Positions 23,342 to 33,156 of a stretch of DNA of 44,774 nucleotides are shown in pieces. The notes under the pieces are model-generated. The model was given only the letters and a program-made list of their open reading frames with translations. It had not been told where the DNA came from and searched no databases. The translations under genes and the position numbers were made by a program. Source of the DNA: Clostridiaceae bacterium (GTDB lineage Bacteria; Bacillota; Clostridia; Saccharofermentanales; UBA5734); NCBI GenBank assembly GCA_012523135.1, contig JAAYJD010000014.1, positions 1 through 44,774 on the forward strand, in the 5' to 3' direction. Within the stretch, counting starts at the first letter, position 1; every line of letters starts with the position of its first letter.

Positions 23342-25301
23342 AATGGAAAAACTGACCGTCATCGGCCTGCGCGAAGAACGCGATCCGATCATGGATACCC
23401 TGATGCGGCTGGGTGCTGTTGAACTGATTGAACAATCGACCGAAAAGGAAACGACAACAGAAGAAGAGCCGGCCCTGGTGCCGGAACACCAGGCGGTCCA
23501 GGGCGATGTCAGCTTGATGTCGCGGCTGGAAATGGCGATCGATACTGCGCAGCGGCGTCACCCGGTCAAGCGGAAAATGTTTTCAGGCCGGCGCCAGGTT
23601 GACTCCGCGGCCTTGATGCGCGTAGCCGAACGGGAAGAGGATCTGCTCAGCAAAGTCGCCCGGATCGAGCAGAACCAGGCCCGCCTGGCGGATCTGCGTC
23701 AGCAGCTGGGCCGGTTGGCGACCTTGCGCGAACTGCTGCAGCCATGGACCAGTCTCGATCTCGATCTTCAACAGCAGCAGACCGAGCATGTCCAGGTCTT
23801 TCTGGGCAGCCTGGACACGCCGGAGATGCTGCGTCAGGCTGAGGCGGGGCTGCAGGACGAGGTGCCGGAAAGCCTGCTGACAGTCCTTTCAGAAGACGAA
23901 GGCGGCCTGCGCTGTGCGGCTGCCACGCTGCGTAGCCGGGCCGACCTGGTGCGCAGCATCCTGCGCAAGGCCGGGTTCAACTTTTTGCCTGACATCGACA
24001 CCCCCGGAACGCCGGCCGAACAGCTTGAGCGCATCAGCGGGGAAATCCGCGCGATCCAGCAGGAACTGGCGAACCGTGATCAGGAACTGGAAGAGCTGAC
24101 CCGCCACGGGGCGGACTTCGAAGTGCTGCATGATTTCCTGCTCATCCGGCATGACCGGCTGAAGGCATCCACCGACTTGCCGGCCAGCCGCCACACCTTC
24201 TGGCTGCAGGGCTGGGTGCCCGCGCACCTGGTCAAATCGGTCGCCCGCGGCCTGGAGAGCCGTTACATGGTCGCGCTCAGCCATGAGCCGGCCGGACCGG
24301 AAGACGACTACCCGATCCTGCTGAAAAACAGCAAGCTGGTCAAACCCTACGAAGTCATCGTGGAGATGTTCAGCCCGCCGTCGACCCGCGAGCAGGACCC
24401 GACCCCCCTGCTGGCGCCGTTTTTCTTTTTCTTTTTCGGCATGATGCTCAGCGACATCGGTTACGGACTGCTGCTTTCCGGCTTGTGCGCCCTGCTCCTG
24501 TTCAAGGTCAAGGCCAAAGGCGAGATGGCCCGCATGGTCCGGATGCTCTTTTTATGCGGCATTTCATCGGTGATCTGGGGCGTGCTGTTCGGCAGCTTTT
24601 TCGGCGACATGGTCTCCGTCCTGTCGCAGGGCCGGCTGGTCATCCCGCCGCTCTGGTTCAACCCCATGGACGACGCGACCAAGCTGATGATCTGGAGCAT
24701 GATCTTCGGCGTGATCCACCTTTTCGCCGGCATGGGGGCCAAGGCTTACCTGCTCTTTGTCACCGGCCGGGGCAAGGATGCTGTACTCGACATTTTCCCC
24801 TGGTACCTGATCATCATTGGCCTGGGCATCATGATCGGCGGCATCGGCGGTCAGCTCGGCTTGTACATAGCGGTGGCCGGTGCGTCCGTGCTGGTGCTGT
24901 TTGGCGGCCGGGACAGCCGCAACCCGATCATGCGCCTGCTTAAAGGCCTGCTGTCCTTGTACAACATTACCAGCTACATCAGTGACATCTTGTCCTACAC
25001 CCGCATCCTGGCCCTTGTTTTGGCCACCAGCGTCATCGCGATGGTCGTCAATCTGCTCGGTTTCCTGGGCGGTCCGTCGATCACCGGCTTTTTCTTCTAT
25101 GTGCTGGTCGCCATCCTCGGACACGGCCTCAACCTGGCCCTGTCGGCCTTGTCGGCGTACGTGCACACCAGCCGTCTCCACTATGTGGAGTTTTTCGGGA
25201 AGTTTTACGATGGCGGCGGCCGGCTCTGGCGCCCGCTGGCCATTAAAACCCGCTATGTTGATATTGTCCGCTCACCGGCGGATGAGATGGAAAAGGCATA
25301 A
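23328..25301 (+). CDS. ntpI: V/A-type ATP synthase subunit I
   Basis: The protein is 657 aa. Subunit I (homologue of eukaryotic subunit a) forms the ion half-channels. The N-terminal 350 residues are cytoplasmic and rich in coiled coil (MEKLTVIGLREERDPIMD; RISGEIRAIQQELANRDQEL). From about residue 361 there are seven or eight membrane segments: FFFFFFGMMLSDIGYGLLLS, LFGSFFGDMVSVLS, MIFGVIHLFAGMGAKAYLLF, SYISDILSYTRILALVLATS and ILGHGLNLALSALSAYVHTSRLHYVEF. The conserved channel Arg is probably the one in SYTRILAL. The start is GTG 23328, or ATG 23343 if the first five codons are not used. Confidence 0.95.
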   Translation: MPIVKMEKLTVIGLREERDPIMDTLMRLGAVELIEQSTEKETTTEEEPALVPEHQAVQGDVSLMSRLEMAIDTAQRRHPVKRKMFSGRRQVDSAALMRVAEREEDLLSKVARIEQNQARLADLRQQLGRLATLRELLQPWTSLDLDLQQQQTEHVQVFLGSLDTPEMLRQAEAGLQDEVPESLLTVLSEDEGGLRCAAATLRSRADLVRSILRKAGFNFLPDIDTPGTPAEQLERISGEIRAIQQELANRDQELEELTRHGADFEVLHDFLLIRHDRLKASTDLPASRHTFWLQGWVPAHLVKSVARGLESRYMVALSHEPAGPEDDYPILLKNSKLVKPYEVIVEMFSPPSTREQDPTPLLAPFFFFFFGMMLSDIGYGLLLSGLCALLLFKVKAKGEMARMVRMLFLCGISSVIWGVLFGSFFGDMVSVLSQGRLVIPPLWFNPMDDATKLMIWSMIFGVIHLFAGMGAKAYLLFVTGRGKDAVLDIFPWYLIIIGLGIMIGGIGGQLGLYIAVAGASVLVLFGGRDSRNPIMRLLKGLLSLYNITSYISDILSYTRILALVLATSVIAMVVNLLGFLGGPSITGFFFYVLVAILGHGLNLALSALSAYVHTSRLHYVEFFGKFYDGGGRLWRPLAIKTRYVDIVRSPADEMEKA

Positions 25302-25343
25302 ACGAATCAAGATGGTCCCCGCGGGACCCAGGAGGAAAAAAAC

Positions 25344-25823
25344 ATGGTGTTTCTAGAGAATCTCGGCTTGATCCTGACTTTGATGGCCGGTGCGCTGGCC
25401 GCTCTGCTGCCCGGCATCGGTTCGGCCAAAGCAGTCGGACGCGTCGGCGAGATGGCGGCGGGCGTCCTGACCGAGGATCCCAACAAGTTCGGCAAGCTGC
25501 TCATTCTGCAGGCGCTGCCGGGAACCCAGGGCATCTACGGCCTGCTCACCTGGTTCATGGTGCTGCAGCAATCTGGCTTGTTCGACGAAGGGGCCGCGAT
25601 CTCCTGGCAGAAGGGGCTGGCCTACCTGATGGCCGTGCTCCCAATCGCCATCGTCGGTTATTTTTCCGCTGTGTACCAGGGCCGAGTTTCTGAAGCCGGC
25701 GTCGCCCTGGTGGCCAAGCGTCCGGAAGAGCAGTCCAAGGCACTGGTCATGGCGGCCATGGTTGAAACATATGCCATCCTCGCCCTGCTGGCCTCCGTCC
25801 TGACCATTTTCCGTATTGCCTGA
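25344..25823 (+). CDS. ntpK: V/A-type ATP synthase subunit K (membrane rotor ring), sodium-type ligands
   Basis: The protein is 159 aa with two helical hairpins (four membrane helices), the length of Enterococcus NtpK. The known sodium ligands of NtpK (Leu, Thr, Gln in a LPGTQG turn; Gln in the third helix; Glu in the fourth) are all visible: L58-P-G-T61-Q62 in LQALPGTQGIYG, Q112 in AVYQGRVSEAG, and E141 in AAMVETYAIL. Only the second hairpin carries the carboxylate, so each subunit would bind one ion. This supports a sodium-translocating enzyme. The ATG at 25344 follows AGGAGG by 8 nt. Confidence 0.96.
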   Translation: MVFLENLGLILTLMAGALAALLPGIGSAKAVGRVGEMAAGVLTEDPNKFGKLLILQALPGTQGIYGLLTWFMVLQQSGLFDEGAAISWQKGLAYLMAVLPIAIVGYFSAVYQGRVSEAGVALVAKRPEEQSKALVMAAMVETYAILALLASVLTIFRIA

Positions 25824-25873
25824 CATCAGACGGCAACAGCCGTTGCCGGTTCTGTCCGGAGAGGAGAACGATC

Positions 25874-26458
25874 TTGGAAGGGTTAGAAGCCATTAAACTG
25901 CGGATCCTGGCCGACGCGCACGAAGAAGCTGATGCGATTTTGCGCCAGGCGCGGGATGCCGTCGCAGACATCAAGGAAAAGAACGAGCAGGCTGCCAGCC
26001 GGCTCCTCACTGAGGCGCGCCAAACCGGTGCAGCCCGGGCGGATTCTGTCGTCAGCCGGGCCCGGAGCCTGGCCGCGCTTGATCAGCGCAAAGCGCTGCT
26101 GGGCGCCCGGCAGGAACTGGTCGAAGAAGCGATTCGCCTGGCGCTGGAACGCCTGGTCGCGCTGGAACCGGATCGGAAACTGGCATTTTACCAGGCTCTG
26201 ATCGAGCAGTCTGGCATGACAGATGGGGAACTCATCCTCAACCGCCAGGATCAGGTGCTTGGCCCGCGTTTGCTCCTGCAGAGCCGCCATCGCATCGCTG
26301 TCGCGCATCAGGCGGGCGATTTTGCCGGCGGACTTGTCATCCGCAACGGCCTGATCGAGGAGAACCTGACCTTTGAAACCTTGATCAAGAACAGCCGCCC
26401 GACCTTGATCCGCCTGGCGGCCGATATCCTGTTTGCTCCGGAGGAACCGGCACCATGA
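25874..26458 (+). CDS. ntpE: V/A-type ATP synthase subunit E
   Basis: The protein is 194 aa. The N-terminal half is a coiled coil (AHEEADAILRQARDAVADIKEK) and the C-terminal half a small globular domain (GLVIRNGLIEENLTFETLIK), as in subunit E of the peripheral stalk. The ORF has no early ATG. TTG 25874 is the likely start, with GGAGAGGAG ending 7 nt upstream, and the protein then begins MEGLEAIKLRIL as expected. Its stop overlaps the next start (ATGATGA). Confidence 0.93.
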   Translation: MEGLEAIKLRILADAHEEADAILRQARDAVADIKEKNEQAASRLLTEARQTGAARADSVVSRARSLAALDQRKALLGARQELVEEAIRLALERLVALEPDRKLAFYQALIEQSGMTDGELILNRQDQVLGPRLLLQSRHRIAVAHQAGDFAGGLVIRNGLIEENLTFETLIKNSRPTLIRLAADILFAPEEPAP

Positions 26459-27579
26459 TGACAGCCGCAGGTCCAGCGAAAAAACCAGAGCCGGACAAGC
26501 TGCAGGAGCGCTATCGCTATGTCAGCGGCCTGGTGCGCGCGCGCGAACTGCTGTTGCTCGACCAGGCCAGCCTGAACCGCCTGACGGAAGCTGGCGGACC
26601 CGACGAAATCAGCCGGATCCTGATCGCTAACAGTTATCCCGCGGGCCAAGATCCGGAGGAGATCCTGGACAGGGAGAGCAGCGCCGTGCTGGACTGGCTG
26701 GCCGAGGTCATGCCGGATCCGCGCTTTACCGACACGCTGATCTTGTTCAACGATGCCCACAACCTGAAACTGGTCCTGAAAAAGCACCTGACCCAGTGGA
26801 TCGGCAGCCAGCCGGCGCCTGAGCCGGCCAAGACCGAACCCGATTCGGTCCAGATGCCCGACTTCAGCGGCCCCGACGGCATCCTGCCTTTCGGCGGCGC
26901 GGCCGAACAGGTGCTGAAGCCGTCCCAAGTAGCGGCCACGGTCCTGTACCGGCAGATTGGCATGCGTGAAACCGACGCCCTGCCGGCATGGCTGGCCGAA
27001 CTGGCGCCCAAGGCAATCGGGTGCTACCTGCAGCGTTATGATTTCAGCGATATCGATCACCTGGTCGACCAGACCGTCTGGCAAAAAGCGCACGCTGAAG
27101 CCGCCGGCATCGGCAACCGATTTTTCAGCGGCTATCTTGCGCGCCGCACCGACCTGATCAATCTTGAGCTGCTTCTGCGGACCCGGGTTCTGCGCATGGG
27201 CAAGGATGTCCTGCGCCGCGCACTGCTGGGCGGCGGTTCGCTTGACCCGGAAGCGGTACTGTCGGTCTATGACCAGTCCGATGACCAGGTCAAGGCGCTT
27301 TATGCGCCCACGCCCTACGCAGCCCTGGCCGAACAATGCCGGACATACGGCAAGATCGGCCAGGCAGCCCGTTTCAGCCTGGCATCCGATAACCTGCTCA
27401 TGGACTACATCCGCCAGGCACGCTGGGTGCTGAACGGTCCCGAGATTCCGCTCGCCTGGGCGCTGGCCCGGCAAATGGAAATCAAGAACATCCGGATCAT
27501 AACAACCTATCTGCGCAATGGGCTGCCCCGTGCGCAGATGCGCGACCTGATCCGCGACAACTATCTGGCCTGGAGGTGA
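26455..27579 (+). CDS. ntpC: V/A-type ATP synthase subunit C
   Basis: The protein is 374 aa, matching the subunit C/d (AC39) family, which couples the central stalk to the membrane ring. Seen: YRYVSGLVRARELLLLD near the N-terminus (family pattern Y..a..RarE..LL), LIANSYP, FNDAHNLKLVLKKHL near 98, GNRFFSGYLARRTDLINLELLLRTR near 220, and a C-terminal KNIRIITTYLRNGLPRAQMRDLIR. The family is all-helical without catalytic residues. The ATG overlaps the previous stop. Confidence 0.94.
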   Translation: MMTAAGPAKKPEPDKLQERYRYVSGLVRARELLLLDQASLNRLTEAGGPDEISRILIANSYPAGQDPEEILDRESSAVLDWLAEVMPDPRFTDTLILFNDAHNLKLVLKKHLTQWIGSQPAPEPAKTEPDSVQMPDFSGPDGILPFGGAAEQVLKPSQVAATVLYRQIGMRETDALPAWLAELAPKAIGCYLQRYDFSDIDHLVDQTVWQKAHAEAAGIGNRFFSGYLARRTDLINLELLLRTRVLRMGKDVLRRALLGGGSLDPEAVLSVYDQSDDQVKALYAPTPYAALAEQCRTYGKIGQAARFSLASDNLLMDYIRQARWVLNGPEIPLAWALARQMEIKNIRIITTYLRNGLPRAQMRDLIRDNYLAWR

Positions 27580-27585
27580 ACGGTC

Positions 27586-27960
27586 ATGTATCAAGTCGGC
27601 GTTATCGGTGACCGGGACAGCGTCATGGGCTATCGCGCTCTGGGCATGGCGGTGTTTGAAGCCGTGGATCCGCAGGATGCGGCCGCCGCTGTCGACGAAC
27701 TGGTCAAGGCCCACTATGCCGTTATTTTTCTGACCGAGGCGCTGGCCGAGGCCATCGCGCCGCACCTGCAGCAATACCGCGATCGCCGCCTGCCCTCGAT
27801 CATCCCGATTCCGTCGATCCAGGGAAGCACCGGCTTCGGCATGCGCCAGATCAGCGAATCCGTCCGCCGGGCCGTCGGGATCGACCTGTTCGGTCACGAT
27901 GATCAGCAAGCGGACAGCCGGCAAACAGATCATCCACAAGACGATGTTGAGGAGTCATGA
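27586..27960 (+). CDS. ntpG: V/A-type ATP synthase subunit F
   Basis: The protein is 124 aa. Seen: YQVGVIGDRDSVMGYRALGM at the N-terminus, YAVIFLTEALAEAIAP near 44, and LPSIIPIPSIQGSTGFGM near 70, the typical subunit F fold of the central stalk. The last 20 residues (DDQQADSRQTDHPQDD) are acidic and polar and longer than usual. ATG 27586 follows GGAGGTGA. The subunit A gene starts 3 nt after the stop. Confidence 0.95.
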   Translation: MYQVGVIGDRDSVMGYRALGMAVFEAVDPQDAAAAVDELVKAHYAVIFLTEALAEAIAPHLQQYRDRRLPSIIPIPSIQGSTGFGMRQISESVRRAVGIDLFGHDDQQADSRQTDHPQDDVEES

Positions 27961-27963
27961 TCC

Positions 27964-29739
27964 ATGAATAAAAACAGCCAGGGAAAAATCATCAAGGTAT
28001 CCGGTCCACTGGTCGTGGCCGAAGAGATGCGCGACGCGAACCTTTTCGACGTGGTGCGTGTGTCTGACAAGCGCCTGATTGGCGAAATCATCGAGATGCA
28101 CGGCGACCGGGCCTCGATCCAGGTTTACGAAGAGACGGCCGGGCTGGGCCCGGGCGAGCTGGTCGTATCCGAAGGCGCTCCGCTTTCAGTCGAGCTGGGC
28201 CCCGGCCTGATCGGCGGAATCTTCGACGGCATCCAGCGCCCGCTGGACCGCCTGGTGCAGCTGGCCGGTAACAACATCGCCCGCGGCGTGTCCGCTCCGG
28301 CGATCGACCGGGCCAAGCGCTGGCATTTTGCGCCGTCTGTCGCCAACGGGCAGGCCTGCATCGCGGGCGACATCATCGGCACGGTGCGCGAGACCTCGCT
28401 GGTCGAGCACCGGATCATGGTCCCGCCCGGTGTGTCCGGTACGGTTGATTCGATCCGTTCCGGCCTGATGACGGTCGAAGAAACCGTCTGCCAGCTGCGC
28501 CAGCCGGACGGCTCGCTGTTTCCGATGACCATGCTGCAGAAGTGGCCAGTGCGGCGCGGCCGCCCTTACCAGACCAAGTTGTCTCCTGACCGGCCGCTGG
28601 TGACCGGCCAGCGTTGCATCGATACCTTTTTCCCTGTAGCCCGCGGCGGGACGGCGACCATCCCCGGACCGTTCGGCAGCGGCAAGACCGTCGTCCAGCA
28701 CCAGTTGGCCAAGTGGGCGGATTCGGATATTGTCGTCTATATCGGCTGCGGTGAACGCGGCAATGAGATGACGGATGTCCTGATGGAATTTCCGGAAATC
28801 GTCGACCCGCGTTCCGGCGAGTCGTTGATGAAACGGACCATCCTGATCGCCAACACGTCGGATATGCCGGTCGCCGCGCGGGAAGCGTCGATCTACACCG
28901 GGATCACGATCGCCGAGTATTTCCGCGATATGGGCTACTCGGTCTCGATCATGGCAGACTCGACGTCCCGCTGGGCCGAGGCCTTGCGCGAGATGTCCGG
29001 CCGCCTCGAGGAGATGCCCGGTGAAGAAGGCTACCCCGCATATCTGGGTTCCCGGCTGGCCAATTTCTACGAGCGGGCCGGGTCGGTCCGCTGCCTGGGC
29101 CAAGACGGCCGGATCGGCGTCCTGACCGCCATCGGAGCCGTGTCGCCGCCGGGCGGCGACCTGTCGGACCCGGTCGCCCAGGCCACGCTGCGCATCGTCA
29201 AGGTCTTCTGGGGCCTCGATTCCGCCTTGGCCTACAAACGCCATTTTCCGGCGATCAACTGGCTGAACAGCTATTCACTTTACGTAGATAAAATCGACCA
29301 GTGGAAAAATGAACATGTTGCGCCCGACTGGACACAACTGCGCAACGACGCGATGCGTCTGCTTCAGGAAGAGGCCGAGCTGGAGGAAATTGTCCGTCTG
29401 GTTGGCCAGGACTCGCTGTCGCCGCTCGACCGGCTCAAGCTGGAAGCGGCCCGCTCCCTGCGTGAGGATTACCTGCACCAGGATTCGTTTGACGAGATCG
29501 ACACCTACTCGTCGCCGGACAAGCAGTACCGCATGCTCGCTCTGATCATGCAGTACTACTATGCCGGCAGTAAAGCGCTGGAACAGAACGTGCTGTTCCG
29601 CGACCTGGTCCGGCTGCCGGTCCGCGACGAAATCAGCCGCCTCAAGCTGGCGGCGGAAGAGACATTTGCAGAGACCGCAGAGTCGGTCGGCCGGCAGCTG
29701 GCCGAGCAGATCGACGCCCTGCAGTCCCGGGAGGTATAA
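27964..29739 (+). CDS. ntpA: V/A-type ATP synthase catalytic subunit A
   Basis: The protein is 591 aa, the normal length. It is the catalytic nucleotide-binding subunit of the V1 head. Seen: [20 protein letters not shown] at the N-terminus, the P-loop [14 protein letters not shown] near 234, [15 protein letters not shown] near 259, [20 protein letters not shown] near 330 and [13 protein letters not shown] near 395. The non-homologous insert typical of A subunits lies between about 110 and 190. All catalytic motifs are intact. It is followed 4 nt later by subunit B. Confidence 0.98.
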   Translation: MNKNSQGKIIKVSGPLVVAEEMRDANLFDVVRVSDKRLIGEIIEMHGDRASIQVYEETAGLGPGELVVSEGAPLSVELGPGLIGGIFDGIQRPLDRLVQLAGNNIARGVSAPAIDRAKRWHFAPSVANGQACIAGDIIGTVRETSLVEHRIMVPPGVSGTVDSIRSGLMTVEETVCQLRQPDGSLFPMTMLQKWPVRRGRPYQTKLSPDRPLVTGQRCIDTFFPVARGGTATIPGPFGSGKTVVQHQLAKWADSDIVVYIGCGERGNEMTDVLMEFPEIVDPRSGESLMKRTILIANTSDMPVAAREASIYTGITIAEYFRDMGYSVSIMADSTSRWAEALREMSGRLEEMPGEEGYPAYLGSRLANFYERAGSVRCLGQDGRIGVLTAIGAVSPPGGDLSDPVAQATLRIVKVFWGLDSALAYKRHFPAINWLNSYSLYVDKIDQWKNEHVAPDWTQLRNDAMRLLQEEAELEEIVRLVGQDSLSPLDRLKLEAARSLREDYLHQDSFDEIDTYSSPDKQYRMLALIMQYYYAGSKALEQNVLFRDLVRLPVRDEISRLKLAAEETFAETAESVGRQLAEQIDALQSREV

Positions 29740-29743
29740 GCAT

Positions 29744-31117
29744 ATGCCCAGAGAATATCGCACCATCGAGGAAGTCGCCGGCCCCCTGATGCTCGTGCAG
29801 CATGTGTCCGGCGTCAAGTACGACGAACTTGGTGAAATCGAGCTGCCCGGCGGCGAGATCCGCCGCTGCAAGGTGCTGGAAGTCAACGGCAGCAACGCCC
29901 TGGTCCAGCTCTTCGAGAGCGCGATCGGCATCAACGCGCAAGACAGTAAGGTTCGCTTCCTGGGCAAGGGGCTGGAGCTGGCGGTCTCCCCCGACATTCT
30001 GGGCCGCGTTTTCGACGGCATGGGCCATCCGGCTGACGACGGACCGGAAATCATTCCGGACAAGATGGCCGATATCAACGGCATGCCGATGAACCCGGCT
30101 GCCCGGGCTTACCCAAACGAGTTCATTCAGACCGGCGTATCGGCCATCGACGGCCTCAACACGCTGGTGCGCGGCCAGAAGCTGCCTATTTTTTCAGCAT
30201 CCGGTTTGCCGCATGCCGAACTCGCCGCCCAGATCGCACGCCAGTCGCGGGTGCGCGACCAGTCCAGCAAGTTTGCCGTCGTATTCGCGGCGATGGGCAT
30301 CACCTTCGAAGAAGCCGATTACTTTATCAACGATTTCAGGCGGACCGGGGCCATCGACCGCGCCGTGCTGTTCATGAACCTGGCCAACGACCCGGCGATT
30401 GAGCGTATCGCAACACCGCGCATGGCCTTGACGGCCGCCGAGTATCTGGCGTTTAACCTCGACATGCATGTCCTGGTCATCATGACCGATATCACCTATT
30501 ACGCCGAAGCCTTGCGCGAGGTGTCTGCCGCCCGCAAGGAAGTTCCCGGCCGCCGCGGCTATCCGGGCTACCTGTATACCGACCTGGCCACCATGTACGA
30601 GCGGGCCGGCCGCCAGCGCGGCAAGGAGGGATCGATCACCCTGATGCCGATCCTGACCATGCCCGACGACGACAAAACCCACCCGATCCCGGACCTGACC
30701 GGCTACATCACCGAAGGCCAGATCATTCTCAGCCGCGAATTGTACAAGAAGGGTGTCCGCCCGCCGATCGACGTGCTGCCGTCGCTGTCGCGCCTCAAGG
30801 ACAAGGGCATCGGGGAAGGCAAGACGCGCGCCGATCACGCGAACACCATGAACCAGCTCTTCGCAGCCTATTCGCGCGGCAAAGATGCCAAGGAACTGCA
30901 GATCATCCTCGGTGAAGACGCTTTGTCTGAGGTCGACCGGATTTATGCCCGCTTCGCCGATGCTTTCGAACAGGATTATGTTTCCCAGGGGTTCACGGTG
31001 GAACGTTCGATCGACGAGACGCTCCACATCGGCTGGAAACTGCTCTCCATGCTGCCGCGCAACGAGCTTAAGCGCATTCGCGACACCTATATTGACCAGT
31101 ACTACGGGAAGGATTGA
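29744..31117 (+). CDS. ntpB: V/A-type ATP synthase subunit B
   Basis: The protein is 457 aa. It is the non-catalytic partner of subunit A. Seen: [17 protein letters not shown] at the N-terminus, [15 protein letters not shown] in place of a Walker A loop near 154, [20 protein letters not shown] near 209, [20 protein letters not shown] near 248, and [16 protein letters not shown] near 277. ATG 29744 follows GGGAGGT; the longer ORF lies inside subunit A. The length matches the family (about 460). Confidence 0.98.
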   Translation: MPREYRTIEEVAGPLMLVQHVSGVKYDELGEIELPGGEIRRCKVLEVNGSNALVQLFESAIGINAQDSKVRFLGKGLELAVSPDILGRVFDGMGHPADDGPEIIPDKMADINGMPMNPAARAYPNEFIQTGVSAIDGLNTLVRGQKLPIFSASGLPHAELAAQIARQSRVRDQSSKFAVVFAAMGITFEEADYFINDFRRTGAIDRAVLFMNLANDPAIERIATPRMALTAAEYLAFNLDMHVLVIMTDITYYAEALREVSAARKEVPGRRGYPGYLYTDLATMYERAGRQRGKEGSITLMPILTMPDDDKTHPIPDLTGYITEGQIILSRELYKKGVRPPIDVLPSLSRLKDKGIGEGKTRADHANTMNQLFAAYSRGKDAKELQIILGEDALSEVDRIYARFADAFEQDYVSQGFTVERSIDETLHIGWKLLSMLPRNELKRIRDTYIDQYYGKD

Positions 31118-31122
31118 CCGTT

Positions 31123-31809
31123 ATGGCGAGAAAGCAAATCAATCCCAACCGGATGGAGTTGCTCAAACTCAAGCGGCAGCTGGTTACGGCGCGCCGCGGC
31201 CACAAGCTGCTCAAGGACAAGCGCGACGAGCTGATGCGCCAGTTCCTTGATGTCATCCGACAGAACCAGGCGCTGCGCCGCCGGGTCGAGTCCCTGCTGG
31301 CCGGCGCTTCACGCCAGATGGTCCTGGCGCGGGCGGTCATGGTGCCGCAAGTGCTGGAAACCGCCTTGCTCGCCGGCCGGGCCTCCCTGTCCCTGTCTGT
31401 CGACACGCGCAACATCACCAGTGTCAATGTGCCGGTTTTTACGGCGCCGTTCGCCCTGAGCGGGTCACTGGAGAACCTGCCCTACGGGCTGGCTTCCGCG
31501 GCAGGTGAACTGGACCAGGCGGTTACGGCGCTCAACCAGGCGCTGCCGGCCATGATCGAGCTGGCGGAAGTGGAAAAGACTGCCCAGCTGCTGGCCGATG
31601 AAATCGAAAAAACTCGCCGGCGCGTCAATTCGCTCGAGTATATCCTGATCCCGGAACTCAAGGATTCAATCCGTTCGATTACCATGAAAATGGATGAGAA
31701 CGAGCGCGGCAACCTGACCCGCCTGATGAAGGTCAAGGACATGATTGTCAGCCAGGCTCTGGAAAAAGCCCGCCTGGCCGATGCCGCCGCCGCGCGGGAG
31801 CAGGCGTAA
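31123..31809 (+). CDS. ntpD: V/A-type ATP synthase subunit D
   Basis: The protein is 228 aa. Long N- and C-terminal helices form the central rotor shaft. Seen: NPNRMELLKLKRQLVTARRGHKLLKDKRDELMRQF-type start (residues 6-40), a middle globular part, and RRRVNSLEYILIPELKDSIRSI near 168. ATG 31123 follows GGGAAGGA by 9 nt and is preferred over TTG 31114, which overlaps the previous stop. It is the last gene of the operon; a his promoter follows 41 nt after the stop. Confidence 0.95.
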   Translation: MARKQINPNRMELLKLKRQLVTARRGHKLLKDKRDELMRQFLDVIRQNQALRRRVESLLAGASRQMVLARAVMVPQVLETALLAGRASLSLSVDTRNITSVNVPVFTAPFALSGSLENLPYGLASAAGELDQAVTALNQALPAMIELAEVEKTAQLLADEIEKTRRRVNSLEYILIPELKDSIRSITMKMDENERGNLTRLMKVKDMIVSQALEKARLADAAAAREQA

Positions 31810-31849
31810 ACCAGCGTAAAACCAAACAGGTGTTATCGGTCAAAAAGGG

Positions 31850-31878
31850 TTGACAAGCGTAAAGTCCCTGTTTATAAT
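31850..31878 (+). promoter_or_regulatory. promoter of the histidine operon
   Basis: TTGACA at 31850-31855, a 17-nt spacer and TATAAT at 31873-31878. Both boxes are perfect consensus, so the promoter should be strong unless repressed; the palindrome over it suggests that it is. Confidence 0.92.
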
Positions 31879-31892
31879 GACAGGGACTTTAC
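31859..31892 (+). promoter_or_regulatory. candidate operator: 13-bp perfect inverted repeat centred on the his -10 box
   Basis: GTAAAGTCCCTGT (31859-31871), an 8-nt centre TTATAATG, and ACAGGGACTTTAC (31880-31892). The arms flank the -10 box, and the expected start of transcription (near 31885) falls in the right arm, so the full hairpin cannot form in the operon transcript. This points to a DNA site, most simply for a dimeric repressor. The regulator is not in the window. Confidence 0.7.
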
Positions 31893-31893
31893 T

Positions 31894-31927
31894 GCTTTAT
31901 CGGTTTACTTAGCTAAAGCGGTAAAGC
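31894..31927 (+). promoter_or_regulatory. leader hairpin and TTAGCTAA palindrome before hisZ
   Basis: GCTTTATCG (31894-31902) can pair with CGGTAAAGC (31919-31927) in RNA with one G-U pair, and the loop holds the 8-bp palindrome TTAGCTAA (31909-31916). It ends 3 nt before the AAAGGGG ribosome site of hisZ. It may be a second DNA site (TTTAC...GTAAA half sites) or an RNA structure; neither is shown. Confidence 0.4.
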
Positions 31928-31944
31928 GCGAAAGGGGTTTGCTC

Positions 31945-33156
31945 ATGGGACAATGGCAGTTTCATACACCGGTCGGCGTGGCAGATCTGCTGCCGCGCGA
32001 ATGTGCCGCCAAACGGCAAGTTGAACAGCGCCTGCGCGATGTATTCTGCCGGCGCGGCTACCAGGAGATCGAGACGCCGGGCATCGAATTCTACGATGTC
32101 TATGCCGCCGGCAGCGATACGGTACCGCAGGAAGGCCTGTTCAAGTTTTTTGACGAACAGGGCCGCATCCTGTGCCTGCGCTATGACGGCACCGTGCCGG
32201 CCGCCCGGGTCGCTGCGACCTTGTGCCGGGACAATCCGGTACCGCTGCGCCTGGCCTATATCGGGAACATGTACCGCTACAACGAATATGGGGGCGGCAA
32301 GCAGCGGGAATTCGGCCAGGCCGGGATCGAGCTGATGGGATCCGACGCACCCGAGGCCGACGCGGAAGTCATTGCCACCGCCATCGAGGCGGCCCTGGCG
32401 GTCGGTATCGAGGATCTGCAGGTTTCGGTCGGCCAAGTCGGCTTTTTCCATGGCCTGCTGGCCGAATGGCAGATCGACGGAGCTGACGCGGCCCTGCTAC
32501 CCCAACTGATCGACAGCAAGCAGCAGGTAGCGCTGGATGAACTGGCGGAACGGCTGGGCCTGCCGGATCGTGCCCGCAGCGTGATGCGCCTGATGAGCCA
32601 GGGGCTTGGTTCCGAGACCGAACTGAACGAGCTGGCCACGCTCGTGCGCCACCCGCTGGCCCTGGCGGCCCTGGAAAACCTGCGCGCCGTCCTCAGCATT
32701 CTCGACGACGTCCAGGTCCGTCCGTATATCTCCGTTGACCTGGGCATGCTCCAGAGCCTGAACTATTATACCGGTGTCATTTTCAAGGGCTTCACCTATG
32801 GCTTGGGCTTTCCGCTGTTCAGCGGCGGCCGATACGATGGCCTGGTCCGGTCGTTCGGCCGCGATCTGGCGGCGACCGGATTTTCCATGGGCACCAGCCT
32901 GACCCTGGCTGCCCTGCAGCGTCAGGGCAAGACGATTGGCGCCTGGTCGCGGCCGGTGCGTCTGGGCTATTTGCCCGGGCAGCACAAAAAAGCACTGCGG
33001 ACAGCCGACTCGCTGCGCCGGGATGGCCTGGCGGTGAGCTGCGATCCGGTTGAAAGTGCGGCGGCCTGGCTGGCGCACAACCCCGACGGACCGGTACTCC
33101 TGGTCGATGCGCGCGGCGAGCCGGTCTGGCTGCGGGAGGTGACAACAGATGCTTGA
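31945..33156 (+). CDS. hisZ: ATP phosphoribosyltransferase regulatory subunit
   Basis: The protein is 403 aa. It is a histidyl-tRNA synthetase paralogue that pairs with short HisG and carries the histidine-sensing role. Seen: [21 protein letters not shown] at 6-26, [16 protein letters not shown] near 40, [13 protein letters not shown] near 75, [21 protein letters not shown] near 112 and [15 protein letters not shown] near 291. It lacks a tRNA-binding anticodon domain. ATG 31945 follows AAAGGGG by 7 nt; the ORF also has an upstream TTG at 31939. It is the first gene of the his operon and overlaps hisG by 8 nt. Confidence 0.95.
   Translation: MGQWQFHTPVGVADLLPRECAAKRQVEQRLRDVFCRRGYQEIETPGIEFYDVYAAGSDTVPQEGLFKFFDEQGRILCLRYDGTVPAARVAATLCRDNPVPLRLAYIGNMYRYNEYGGGKQREFGQAGIELMGSDAPEADAEVIATAIEAALAVGIEDLQVSVGQVGFFHGLLAEWQIDGADAALLPQLIDSKQQVALDELAERLGLPDRARSVMRLMSQGLGSETELNELATLVRHPLALAALENLRAVLSILDDVQVRPYISVDLGMLQSLNYYTGVIFKGFTYGLGFPLFSGGRYDGLVRSFGRDLAATGFSMGTSLTLAALQRQGKTIGAWSRPVRLGYLPGQHKKALRTADSLRRDGLAVSCDPVESAAAWLAHNPDGPVLLVDARGEPVWLREVTTDA

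Noticed and set aside
26308-27939. 543-aa ORF on the - strand across V-ATPase subunits E, C and F
   Set aside because: Shadow of three well-supported genes; low-complexity Arg/Gln/Gly composition and no start signal.
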